Origin: Hoeflea_A sp965249925 | GTDB lineage: Bacteria > Pseudomonadota > Alphaproteobacteria > Rhizobiales > Rhizobiaceae | Direction: 5' to 3' | Assembly (NCBI GenBank): GCA_965249925.1 | Contig: OZ252260.1 | Location: 248,001-312,000 of the forward strand | DNA: 64,000 nt | Shown: piece by piece, positions 33,604-42,139 of the stretch | Layout: each line of letters begins with the position of its first letter | Position numbering within the stretch: position 1 is the first letter of the stretch | Notes under the pieces: generated by a model | Told to the model about the DNA's origin: nothing | The model's input: the letters and a program-made list of their open reading frames with translations, nothing else | Databases searched by the model: none | Position numbers and translations under genes: made by a program

Positions 33604-35117
33604 CAGGCGTGTCCTGCCATGTGGCGGCCCAATTCATCGATATCGACCTTGTCGATTGGCGTCTCGTAAGCGACCCGGCCGTCCGACATGACCAGCACGC
33701 GGTCGGCAAGTTCCAGCACTTCGTCCAGATCCTCGCTGATCAGCAACACTGCCGCGCCGTTGTTGCGGGCCGCCATGATCCGGGAGCGGATATCGGCAAC
33801 GGCGGAGAAATCGAGCCCGAAACACGGATTGGCGATGACGAGCAGATCGACCTCGTCGCTCAATTCGCGGGCCAGCACCGCCCGCTGTATGTTGCCGCCG
33901 GACAGTGACGCGATGGGACTGCCGAGTGACGCAGTCTTGACGTTGAACACCTTGACCAGAGCGCCGGCCAGGTCGGCCATGGCGCGCCAATCCAGCCAGA
34001 AACGTGTCTGGCCGTTGTGTGTGTCGAAACTGCGAAACGACAGGTTTTCGGCAACGCTCATTTTCGGTGCACAGGCATTGTGCAACGGTTCCTCGGGAAT
34101 GAAACGCACCCTCAGATCGCGTTCCTGTTTGCGGGTTGCACCGAAGGGTTGGTCTTTGACCGCCACGGTGCCGGTGCGAATCGGACGCTGGCCGGTCAGG
34201 ATTTGCATCAGCTCCATCTGGCCGTTCCCCGAGACACCGGCAATCCCGACAATCTCGCCGGCAGCAACACTCATATCCTCGATGTCAATGGTTTTCAGAC
34301 CCGAGCGATCCGGTGCCGTGACATCCTTGACGCTGAGCACGTCGGCACCGCGCTGTCCGGATCGGCTGGCTCCGTTGGTCAGCGTCTTGTCGCCGATCAT
34401 CATCGCCGCCATGTCGCTGTGCGTCAGATCCGCCACCCTGCCGCCGCCAACATGCTGACCGCGCCGCAGAACACTCACCCGGTCGGCAAATGCCGTCACC
34501 TCCCGGAACTTGTGGGTAATCATCAGGCAGGTCAACGAACCAGCTATTGTCAGATCGCGTACCATGCCGAGCAATTCGTCGGCCTCGGCCGGCGTGAGCA
34601 CCGATGTCGGTTCGTCGAGGATGAGAAAATGCCGTCCCAGATACAGTTGCTTGAGCAGTTCCAGCTTCTGCTTTTCACCGGCCGCCAGGCGGTTGACCGG
34701 TTGATCCAGCGGTACGCTGAACGGCATGGTGTCGATAAACGCCTCAAGCGCCAGCCGTTCCTTTTTCCAGTCGATGACCGCCGGCGTGTCGTCGCGCGAA
34801 ATAACAAGGTTTTCAGCCGCCGTCAGCGACGGCACCAGCGTGAAATGCTGGTAAACCATGCCCAGCCCCTGCGCATGTGCGGCGCGCGGGTCCTCGATAA
34901 AGACCTGCTTGTTATCCACCATCATCTCGCCGGCGGTCGGTTGATAAAACCCCATCATACACTTGACCAGTGTCGACTTGCCGGCGCCGTTCTCGCCGAG
35001 AAGCGCGTGGAACGAGCCGGCATCGACCTTGATCGACACGTCGTCAAGCGCCGTGAAGCCGCCGAAGCGCTTCGTCATATGCAGCGTCTCGACGCTGATG
35101 GCCGTCGATCCGCTCAT
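33603..35117 (-). CDS. ABC importer ATPase, double nucleotide-binding (BMP/nucleoside type)
   Basis: 504 residues from ATG 35117, which overlaps the biuret hydrolase stop (ATGA). Two ABC domains, as in sugar and nucleoside importers. The first has Walker A GENGAGKST, an altered signature (RLAAGEKQKLEL) and Walker B LILDEPTSVL. The second has a degenerate Walker A (GVSGNGQME), SLSGGNIQRAV, and a Walker B reading VIANPCFGLD in place of DEP. Such asymmetry is normal for this class. Works with the two permeases and the Tat-exported binding protein. Confidence 0.93.
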   Translation of the reverse strand: MSGSTAISVETLHMTKRFGGFTALDDVSIKVDAGSFHALLGENGAGKSTLVKCMMGFYQPTAGEMMVDNKQVFIEDPRAAHAQGLGMVYQHFTLVPSLTAAENLVISRDDTPAVIDWKKERLALEAFIDTMPFSVPLDQPVNRLAAGEKQKLELLKQLYLGRHFLILDEPTSVLTPAEADELLGMVRDLTIAGSLTCLMITHKFREVTAFADRVSVLRRGQHVGGGRVADLTHSDMAAMMIGDKTLTNGASRSGQRGADVLSVKDVTAPDRSGLKTIDIEDMSVAAGEIVGIAGVSGNGQMELMQILTGQRPIRTGTVAVKDQPFGATRKQERDLRVRFIPEEPLHNACAPKMSVAENLSFRSFDTHNGQTRFWLDWRAMADLAGALVKVFNVKTASLGSPIASLSGGNIQRAVLARELSDEVDLLVIANPCFGLDFSAVADIRSRIMAARNNGAAVLLISEDLDEVLELADRVLVMSDGRVAYETPIDKVDIDELGRHMAGHA

Positions 35118-35794
35118 GCCGGCAGCGCCTCGACGAAGGACGCGCTGTCGGACACCGAGCCGAACACCCCGCCTTGCATCTTGACCATCTTGATCGCCGC
35201 GTCGTGGTTGCCCTTGTCGGTGGCACCGCAGCAATCTTCCAGGATCAGGCACTCGAAGCCGCGGTCGTTGGCTTCCCGCATCGTGGTGTGCACGCATACA
35301 TCGGTGGTGATGCCGGTCAGGACGATGTTGTCGATACCGCGAGTCCGCAGCATCAGTTCCAGATCGGTTGCGTAGAAGCTGCCTTTACCGGGTTTGTCGA
35401 CAATGGGCTCACCGGCTTGCGGGGCCAGTTCGTCGATAATGTCCCACCCCGGTTCGCCGCGCACCAGAATCCTGCCGCACGGTCCGGGGTCGCCGATTCC
35501 GGCGCCGATCCTGCGTGAACGCCAGCGCTTGTTGGCCGGCAGGTCGGAAAGGTCCGGCCGGTGTCCTTCACGCGTATGGATCACATGGTATCCCTTGGCG
35601 CGCATGGCTTCGAGCACCGTGCTGATCGGCTCGATCGGCGCTCGTGTCAGGCTCAGGTCGTATCCCATGGAATCGACATAACCGCCCTTGCCGCAAAAAT
35701 CGGTTTGCATGTCGATAATGATCAGCGCCGTGTTTTGCGGCCGTATGTCGCCATGATACGGCCAGTCATAGGGGTCGGCGGATACGATCGTCAT
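35114..35794 (-). CDS. biuH: Biuret amidohydrolase
   Basis: 226 residues. The sequence follows the Rhizobium leguminosarum BiuH type almost throughout: ALIIIDMQTDFCGKGGYVD, GYHVIHTREGHRPDLSDLP, RIGAGIGDPGPCGRIL, DKPGKGSFYATDLEL, TDVCVHTTMREANDRG. The catalytic triad positions are Asp28, Lys134 and Cys167. Hydrolyses biuret to allophanate and ammonia. Its ATG overlaps the formamidase TAA by one base, and the next gene overlaps its stop. The allophanate product is removed by the last gene of the operon. Confidence 0.92.
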   Translation of the reverse strand: MTIVSADPYDWPYHGDIRPQNTALIIIDMQTDFCGKGGYVDSMGYDLSLTRAPIEPISTVLEAMRAKGYHVIHTREGHRPDLSDLPANKRWRSRRIGAGIGDPGPCGRILVRGEPGWDIIDELAPQAGEPIVDKPGKGSFYATDLELMLRTRGIDNIVLTGITTDVCVHTTMREANDRGFECLILEDCCGATDKGNHDAAIKMVKMQGGVFGSVSDSASFVEALPA

Positions 35795-36810
35795 TATTCC
35801 GCCGCCTCCTGGTTGCTCTGGCCGTAGAGCCGCGTCGGCGCCGGAAATCCACAGGAGGTTCCGTCGGTCACCCGCACGTCGTCCTCCCAGGGCAGCCGGT
35901 ATTTGCCGGCCACCAGGTCCTGCATGAAGGTATAGGGGCAGTCCTGGGCCCCGCCGGCAACCGCCGTGAACCCGCGGTGACCGAGTTGATAGATGTTGTT
36001 TTCAACGCCCCAATGGGTGCGCGCTTCTCGCACGAGATCCGGACGCACCTCCGCCGTGATGATCTCGTCTGCCCGCCCTGTCGTGCCGTGGGCCAGGACG
36101 GTGCCGTCGAAATTGACGATCATGCCTTCGCCCATAGAATCGAAGGTTCCGTCCGAGCCGCACATACAGACATTCGCCGTCACCATCAGATTGCAGAAGG
36201 CGTTCGATTGGTTGGTGAACCGCCAGCTCTCACGGATCGGCGCGGTATAGCCGGCGGTGCGGATCATCACTTCGGCGCCCTTGTAGGCGCATTCGCGGGC
36301 CATCTCCGGAAACATTCCGTCATGGCAGATAATGAGGCCCAGCTTGCAGCCCTTCGGTCCGTCGATGACCGGGATTCCGAGATCGCCGGGTTCCCACGGT
36401 TCGACGGGTACCCACGGATGCAGCTTCCGGTAATAGAGCTCGACCTCGCCGGCGTCGTCGATGATGATCCCGGTGTTCCAAGGGTTGCCGTTCGGGTTAT
36501 GCTCCATGATGGAGAAACAGCCCCAGATGCGGTTGTCGATACAGGCCTGGCGGAAGGCCTCGACTTCCGGCCCGTCCATCGAACACATGATTTCGGGATT
36601 GGTGTCCATCGACAGGCCGTGCAGCGCATATTCCGGAAACACAACAAGGTCCATGGTATCGAGATTGGCGCGCGCCTTGCCGACCATGCGAACGATTTTT
36701 TCGGTCTGCCGCGCCAGATCATCGGGCGTCGCGACGACCGGCAGCTGCAGTTGGACCATGCCCAGCACAACACCGTCTGGCGATTTGTTGAGGCCTCCAA
36801 GACCGTTCAT
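35794..36810 (-). CDS. amiF: Formamidase (nitrilase superfamily)
   Basis: 338 residues, close to the usual 334. Nitrilase-fold triad: Glu60 (VVFPEYALHG), Lys129 (YYRKLHPW) and Cys162 (IICHDGMFPE). Other AmiF-like stretches are NPWNTGIIID, PWEPGDLGIPV, GEGMIVNFDGT, NNIYQLGHRG and AGKYRLPWEDD. Formamide to formate and ammonia is the expected reaction; short aliphatic amides are an alternative. It sits between the permease and biuret hydrolase genes, so nitrogen from an amide and from biuret are handled together. Confidence 0.88.
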   Translation of the reverse strand: MNGLGGLNKSPDGVVLGMVQLQLPVVATPDDLARQTEKIVRMVGKARANLDTMDLVVFPEYALHGLSMDTNPEIMCSMDGPEVEAFRQACIDNRIWGCFSIMEHNPNGNPWNTGIIIDDAGEVELYYRKLHPWVPVEPWEPGDLGIPVIDGPKGCKLGLIICHDGMFPEMARECAYKGAEVMIRTAGYTAPIRESWRFTNQSNAFCNLMVTANVCMCGSDGTFDSMGEGMIVNFDGTVLAHGTTGRADEIITAEVRPDLVREARTHWGVENNIYQLGHRGFTAVAGGAQDCPYTFMQDLVAGKYRLPWEDDVRVTDGTSCGFPAPTRLYGQSNQEAAE

Positions 36811-36820
36811 CGTGTATCTC

Positions 36821-37747
36821 CTACTTGGTGATGCTTAACTCGCTGGGCGCGCCATTGACCGCCTGGGTGGTGGAACTGGTGGCAATCAAAAGGATGAGGG
36901 TGAGCACATAGGGCGCCGCGTAGAACAGGTAGTAACCCTCCGAGATGCCAACCGACTGCAACGCCGGACCAAGCGCGCCGGTGGCTCCGAACAGCAGCGC
37001 GGCCCAGATGCAGTTTATCGGGCTCCAGCGGGCAAAGATGACGAGAGCGACCGCCATCAGGCCCTGCCCGGAAGAGATGCCTTCGTTCCAGCTTCCCGGA
37101 TAGTAGAGCGACAGATAGGCGCCGCCGACGCCTGCCATCGCGCCGCCGGCCGCCGTCGCCAACAGCCGCACCCGGTTGGCGTTGATGCCGAGGGCACGTG
37201 CCGCGTCGCTGCTGTCGCCGACAACCCGTATCGTCAGGCCGATGCGCGTCGCACGGAGCAACCAGGCGATCAGCAAGGCCATGGCAAGGCCGATCAGAAA
37301 CAGCACATTGACCCGTAATGCTGCCTCCACCTGCGGCACGCTCGACCAGAACCCGAACGGGATCGCCGGAAGGTCGGGCGCGACCGGCTGGATATACGGC
37401 TTGCCGAAAAAGAAGGCGAGCCCGATCCCGAGCAGCATCATGGCAATGCCGATGGCGATGTCATTGACCCGTGGCAGCTTGCAGATCCAGCCGTGAACCA
37501 GACCGAACACGGTGCCGGTGGCAGCCGCCGCCAGCACACCGATCCAGGCCGAACCGCTTTCATAGGCCACGGCGTAACCGCTCATGGCTCCCAGCACGAG
37601 AGTCCCTTCGAGCCCCAGATTGATACGGCCCGATCTCTCAGTGAGGCACTCGCCCAGACTGACGAAAATGAAGGGCGTCGATACCCGGATCGCCCCGCCC
37701 AACATTGCCAGTGGAACCGCCCAGAGTCCGATGTCCTGCGTACTCAT
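36821..37747 (-). CDS. ABC importer permease 2 (BMP/nucleoside type)
   Basis: 308 residues with about eight or nine hydrophobic segments and the branched-chain/nucleoside-type permease pattern: VSLGECLTERSGRINLGLEGTL-like start, DIAIGIAMMLLGIGLAF, ALGINANRVRLLATAAGGAMAG, SSGQGLMAVALVIFARWSP. Its ATG overlaps the stop of the other permease (ATGA). Inner membrane. Confidence 0.93.
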   Translation of the reverse strand: MSTQDIGLWAVPLAMLGGAIRVSTPFIFVSLGECLTERSGRINLGLEGTLVLGAMSGYAVAYESGSAWIGVLAAAATGTVFGLVHGWICKLPRVNDIAIGIAMMLLGIGLAFFFGKPYIQPVAPDLPAIPFGFWSSVPQVEAALRVNVLFLIGLAMALLIAWLLRATRIGLTIRVVGDSSDAARALGINANRVRLLATAAGGAMAGVGGAYLSLYYPGSWNEGISSGQGLMAVALVIFARWSPINCIWAALLFGATGALGPALQSVGISEGYYLFYAAPYVLTLILLIATSSTTQAVNGAPSELSITK

Positions 37748-38862
37748 GTGCGTCCCCAGCTTTCCGGTTGGAACAGCTTGAACCGGCCCATCAGGGTTTC
37801 GCTGAGCAGGATCGCCACGAAGACGAATCCCTGCAGGACGAGAATGGTGGCATCAGGCAGATCCATGCGCCGTTGCACCAACCCGCTCGACGCCTCGAAG
37901 CCGGCGAGCAGGATGGCGACCGGGATTATCGCCAGCATGTTGTGCCGGGCCAGGAAGGCGATCAGGATTCCGGTAAAGCCGTAGCCGGCGGCGAGCGACG
38001 CATTGGCGGATCCGTGCACGGCCGCCACCTCGATCATACCGGCGAGCCCACTAAAGGCGCCGGCAAGCGCGCAGAAGCCGATCATCAGCAGACCGACGGG
38101 CAAACCCTGGATCTGGGCGGCCCGTGTATTGCCGCCGACAATGCGTGCCGAAAAGCCCCAGGTCGTGCGCTCGATCAGCAACCAGGAAAAAACACAGGCG
38201 ACAACCCCGACGGCAAGCCCCCAATGCACGTCCATACCGGGGATGTCGCCGACACGGAAAGCCTCGTCCAGCGGTGCCGTCGACGGTTTGTTGAGGCTGT
38301 CGGGATCGCGCAGCGGTCCCTCGACAAAGTGATTCATCAGAGCGATGGCGATGTAAGCCATCAACAGGCTGGATATGGTCTCGTTGACGCCGCGTTTGAA
38401 ACGCATGGCACCGATGACACCGATCCAGACGGCACCGATCGCCATGGCACAAGCCGCCATCCCGGCGATGCCAATCGGCCCGGCCAGACCGCTCAGCGTC
38501 ATCGCCGCGGCGCCGGCGGCCACGCCACCAAGCACAATGGCGCCTTCGCCGCCGATCACCACCAGGCCCAGCCGCGCCGGAATCGCCACGCAAAGCGCCG
38601 CCAGCAGCAGCGGCGATGTTCGCGACAACGTGTTTTCCCACGAAAATGCGGTCCCGAAACCCGCCTTGTAGACCAGCGCGTAAAACGCCACAGGTGATTT
38701 GCCGATCAACATAAGGAACAGCGAGAAAGCCACCAGGCCGGCGAGCAGAGCACCGATCGGAATGACCACCGCCTCGGCCCGCCTGGCAATGCTTGCAACC
38801 CGGCTTTCAAGCGCGCCTGCGCCGGACGCATTGTCGACGACCACCGTTGAGTGCGTACTCAT
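37744..38862 (-). CDS. ABC importer permease 1 (BMP/nucleoside type)
   Basis: 372 residues, about ten hydrophobic segments. Features: RTSPLLLAALCVAIPARLGL, VIGGEGAIVLGGVAAGA, NETISSLLMAYIAIALMNHF, RIVGGNTRAAQIQGLPVG, GYGFTGILIAFLARHN. Pairs with the shorter permease to form the heterodimeric channel usual for BMP-family importers. Begins 22 bp after the binding-protein gene. Confidence 0.93.
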   Translation of the reverse strand: MSTHSTVVVDNASGAGALESRVASIARRAEAVVIPIGALLAGLVAFSLFLMLIGKSPVAFYALVYKAGFGTAFSWENTLSRTSPLLLAALCVAIPARLGLVVIGGEGAIVLGGVAAGAAAMTLSGLAGPIGIAGMAACAMAIGAVWIGVIGAMRFKRGVNETISSLLMAYIAIALMNHFVEGPLRDPDSLNKPSTAPLDEAFRVGDIPGMDVHWGLAVGVVACVFSWLLIERTTWGFSARIVGGNTRAAQIQGLPVGLLMIGFCALAGAFSGLAGMIEVAAVHGSANASLAAGYGFTGILIAFLARHNMLAIIPVAILLAGFEASSGLVQRRMDLPDATILVLQGFVFVAILLSETLMGRFKLFQPESWGRT

Positions 38863-38884
38863 GACGGGACCGGATCGCGGTACC

Positions 38885-40012
38885 TCATGAGGTTGAGCCG
38901 ACCACGCCCTCCACCAGATAATCCATGCTCTCGAGCGCCACGTCGGTTTCGACGAAGCTCTGGCCGGACTCGGCGATCACGTTGCCGGTGTTGTCCTTGA
39001 GCGGCCCTTTGATCACCGCGAAATCACCCTTCAGGATGTCGGCCTTGGTCGCTTCGAACTGGTTGCGCGCCGTGTCGGAAACGGCTGGTCCCAACGGGCT
39101 CATCTTGATGAAACCTTCAGCCAGGCCACCGCGTACGAAATTGTCGATGCTGCCGCCCTCAAGAACCGTTTTGACCATGTTGGTGTAGACATTGGCCCAG
39201 TTCCATTCCGCGCCAGTCAGGTAGTTCTCCGGCGCCAGCGGGCTCTGGTTGGCATGATACCCGCAGACAAAGGCACCGCGCCCTGCGGCCGTTTCCATCA
39301 CCACTTTCGGACCGTCGACATGGCAGGTAATGACATCCACACCCTGATCGGCGAGCGCGTTTGTGGCTTCCGCCTCCTTGACGGCCAGCGACCACTCGCC
39401 GGTGAAGATGACCTGGCAGGTGATCTCCGGATCGACGGAGCGGGCGCCGAGCAGGAAAGAGTTGATGTTGAGCAGGACCTGCGGAATCGGTTTGGCAGCG
39501 ACGAACCCGATCTTCTTCGTCTTTGTGGCATGGCCGGCCGTTATGCCGTTGAGGAACTGACCCATGCCGATATAGCCGAAATAGGATCCGACATTTCCGG
39601 GATGCTTGTCGGCACTCCACAGGCCACCGGCATGCTGGAACCGGACCGCCTCATTGTCGGGCGCCACCTCCAGGATATGCGGATCGAAATAGCCGAACGA
39701 TGTCGGGAACAACAGCGTGGCGCCGTCGAAGTTGATCATGCTTTCCATCGTCTTCTGCACGTCGACGGTTTCCGGGACATTCTCCTCCTCGACCAGGGTG
39801 ACGCCCTCGATATCCTTGACGGCAGCAGCACCTTCCGCGTGCGCCTGGTTGTAACCGAAATCGTCCTTCGGTCCGACATAGATGAATCCGACGGTCAGGC
39901 CGGCGGCAAGGGCGCGCTGCGGAAATATGCCGCCCAGAGCGGTGGCTCCCGCAAAACCCGCGGCACCCTGCAGAAAGCGGCGGCGGTTGGTCTTCGATCC
40001 TGTCAACATCAT
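38885..40012 (-). CDS. BMP-family binding protein with Tat signal
   Basis: 375 residues from ATG 40012, with AGGAG 5 nt upstream; a longer frame to 40096 is unlikely. N-terminal Tat signal: NRRRFLQGAAGFAGATALGG, cleavage after ALAAG near residue 37. The body is a BMP-type (basic membrane protein) binding domain: GFIYVGPKDDFGYNQAHAEG, VPETVDVQKTMESMI, YFGYIGMGQFLNGI, GVDVITCHVDGP. BMP proteins bind nucleosides and related purines; given the enzymes of this operon, a ureide or amide ligand is likely instead. First gene of the nine-gene operon. Confidence 0.9.
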   Translation of the reverse strand: MMLTGSKTNRRRFLQGAAGFAGATALGGIFPQRALAAGLTVGFIYVGPKDDFGYNQAHAEGAAAVKDIEGVTLVEEENVPETVDVQKTMESMINFDGATLLFPTSFGYFDPHILEVAPDNEAVRFQHAGGLWSADKHPGNVGSYFGYIGMGQFLNGITAGHATKTKKIGFVAAKPIPQVLLNINSFLLGARSVDPEITCQVIFTGEWSLAVKEAEATNALADQGVDVITCHVDGPKVVMETAAGRGAFVCGYHANQSPLAPENYLTGAEWNWANVYTNMVKTVLEGGSIDNFVRGGLAEGFIKMSPLGPAVSDTARNQFEATKADILKGDFAVIKGPLKDNTGNVIAESGQSFVETDVALESMDYLVEGVVGSTS

Positions 40013-40173
40013 GGTGTCTCCTGTTCTTGCCCGTGCTTTGTTTTGTTGGCCGGTCGGGGTCCGCCGCCCCGCTTCCGATGTTTCTGAAGTGTGCACCGGT
40101 AGTACTGAGAATGTCGTCTGCTATATTCGCACCATTGCGCTGCAATTTTTGCAGCAGTTGAAACGAGAGACCG

Positions 40174-41085
40174 ATGAGGCACCTGACCACGCTGAAGTTT
40201 GTGGATATCGTCGCGCGGACCGGATCGATCCGCGGCGCGGCGCAAATGATGTCGATCACCTCGACAGCCCTCAACCGGCGGATCCTGGCGCTCGAGGAGG
40301 AGCTCGGCGTTCCGATCTTCGAGCGCTTGCCGAGGGGTGTGCGCTTAAGCAGCGCCGGTGAGATTCTCGTTCACCACATCCGCGCGCAACTCGCCGATAT
40401 GGAACGCGTCAAATCGCAGATCGCCGATTTGTCCGGTGTGCGGCGCGGGACCGTGTCAATCGCCTGCAGCCAAGCGCTGTTGCCCTACTTTCTGCCGGAG
40501 CAGATCACGCGCTACCGGCGCGAACATCCCGGCGTGAACTTCGGCGTATACCTGCGCGACCGGTCGGCCGCCGAACAGGCCATCGTCGATATGGAGGCCG
40601 ACCTGGCGCTCGTATTCGAACCGGTCCGCATGCAGGAACTCCACACGATCCATACGGTTTCCCAGCCGCTTTACGGCATCATGTCGGAAGATCACCCGCT
40701 TGCCGGTTGCCAGACCCTTCGGTTGAAAGAGTGTCTGCTTTACCCGGTGGCGCTGCCGACACGCTCCTACGGCGTGCGCTATCTGATTGAGCAAGCGCTG
40801 CTCGGAATCGATATGCCGTTCGATCCGGTGGTCGAATCCGACAGCTTCGAATTCCTGCGCAACCATGCCGTGGCCGAGGGCATCATTTCTTTCCAGATTC
40901 CGATTGGCCTGCCGCAGGACGGGAAGATTCCGGGCGCCGTTCTGCGGCCGGTGGACACAAGGGACGTGCCGCCGGGATTGATCTATTTCGGCCAATTGCG
41001 CAGCCGAACGTTGCCGGTTGCCGTCGCTCGCTTTGCCGATCAGGTCACGCGGGTGCTGGAGCAGCGGTTTCCCGCGGCTGCGTAG
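40174..41085 (+). CDS. LysR-family regulator, divergent to the amide/biuret operon
   Basis: 303 residues. N-terminal HTH: LKFVDIVARTGSIRGAAQMM, STALNRRILALEEELGVPIF; effector domain from about 90 (RRGTVSIACSQALLPYFLPE). It is divergent from the ABC/amidohydrolase operon across 161 bp, the classic arrangement for a LysR activator of its neighbour. The small-molecule inducer would be the imported compound or a breakdown product; unknown. Confidence 0.9.
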   Translation: MRHLTTLKFVDIVARTGSIRGAAQMMSITSTALNRRILALEEELGVPIFERLPRGVRLSSAGEILVHHIRAQLADMERVKSQIADLSGVRRGTVSIACSQALLPYFLPEQITRYRREHPGVNFGVYLRDRSAAEQAIVDMEADLALVFEPVRMQELHTIHTVSQPLYGIMSEDHPLAGCQTLRLKECLLYPVALPTRSYGVRYLIEQALLGIDMPFDPVVESDSFEFLRNHAVAEGIISFQIPIGLPQDGKIPGAVLRPVDTRDVPPGLIYFGQLRSRTLPVAVARFADQVTRVLEQRFPAAA

Positions 41086-41107
41086 ACACGGCGCGGGATG
41101 CTTCCGG

Positions 41108-41398
41108 TCACACGCCTTCGAATATCACCGTCGTGCACTGTGCATGCGCGTGACGGATAGCCTTGACGGGCGCGTACGCAGCACTGTCCAGGAAGGCGCG
41201 CGCGCTTTGCATGTCGGGAAACTGCAGCAGCACAAGCCGCGTCGGTGCCCACAATTGGTCTTCCACAACATCCATCGCACCCCCTCTCGCCAGATAGGTG
41301 CCTCCATGTTCTTCAGCCAGCGGGCGTGCCAACGCTTTGTATTCTTCATAGGCGTCCGGGTTGGTGATCTTGGTATCGACGAGGACGTAGGCGGGCAC
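41108..41398 (-). CDS. DUF1330 protein
   Basis: 96 residues from a GTG at 41398 with AAGGGAG about 8 nt upstream. DUF1330 marks: PAYVLVDTKITNPDAYEEYK, EEHGGTYLARGG, LVLLQFPDMQSARAFLDS. Dimeric ferredoxin-like fold of unknown activity. Convergent with the LysR gene. Confidence 0.87.
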   Translation of the reverse strand: MPAYVLVDTKITNPDAYEEYKALARPLAEEHGGTYLARGGAMDVVEDQLWAPTRLVLLQFPDMQSARAFLDSAAYAPVKAIRHAHAQCTTVIFEGV

Positions 41399-41493
41399 GG
41401 CGCATCTCCCTTTGCTGCGATGTGTCAGGACCGGTAAATCAGAAAGCACCCGGTCGCTACAACTGCAAAATCGAGCGATGAAGCGGTGTTGCT

Positions 41494-42015
41494 TCAGGTG
41501 CGAGCCTGCGACCAGGCCAGCGCATCGCGCTCGACGGCTTTGACCAGGCTGTCCTTGCCGTCCATATAGGCCTCGATGTCGTTCGGATGTTTGCGCGCCA
41601 GCGCGACCTTGAGGTCAGAGTATTGTCTGGCGATTTGCGGATGCGCACGCAGATAATCACGGAACACCAGGTGCCGGTCGATATCCGGCGAACCGGTCTG
41701 GAACACATGCACATGATGTGTGCGTGTGCCTGAGGCATCGTCCTTGCGAAAGTAGCGGCGGCCCTCGATGCCGAACGCACCCTTGGCTTGATAGCCCATC
41801 GACACCATCGCATCTTCGCGCGCATCAACCAGCGCCAGATCCGGAACCTCGATCAAAACATCGATGACCGGCTTGGCGTGGATCCCGGGAACGGCGGTGC
41901 TGCCGATATGGTGGATCGCCACCGCGTTGCGCCCGAAAACCTCCTCGAGCTTGCGGGCTTCCGCCGCGAACATCTCGGACCAAAGAGCGCTATGGGCGAC
42001 AACGACAACTTCCAT
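41494..42015 (-). CDS. GrpB/UPF0157 nucleotidyltransferase-like protein
   Basis: 173 residues: VAIHHIGSTAVPGIHAKPVI (GSTAVPGI is the family signature), DVLIEVPDL, RRYFRKDD, HHVHVF, FRDYLRAHP. GrpB proteins have a nucleotidyltransferase-like fold with unknown substrate. Single gene. Confidence 0.9.
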   Translation of the reverse strand: MEVVVVAHSALWSEMFAAEARKLEEVFGRNAVAIHHIGSTAVPGIHAKPVIDVLIEVPDLALVDAREDAMVSMGYQAKGAFGIEGRRYFRKDDASGTRTHHVHVFQTGSPDIDRHLVFRDYLRAHPQIARQYSDLKVALARKHPNDIEAYMDGKDSLVKAVERDALAWSQART

Positions 42016-42139
42016 ATTTCAGATGGATACAGGCCGGTTTCCATTACCGCAATCCACATCGGCGATCGGTTTGAAGGGATTGCAAATAGCTGGATCAAGC
42101 GGAGCGCTGTGCGTAACGCCCCGCTTGATGATCCTGCCC

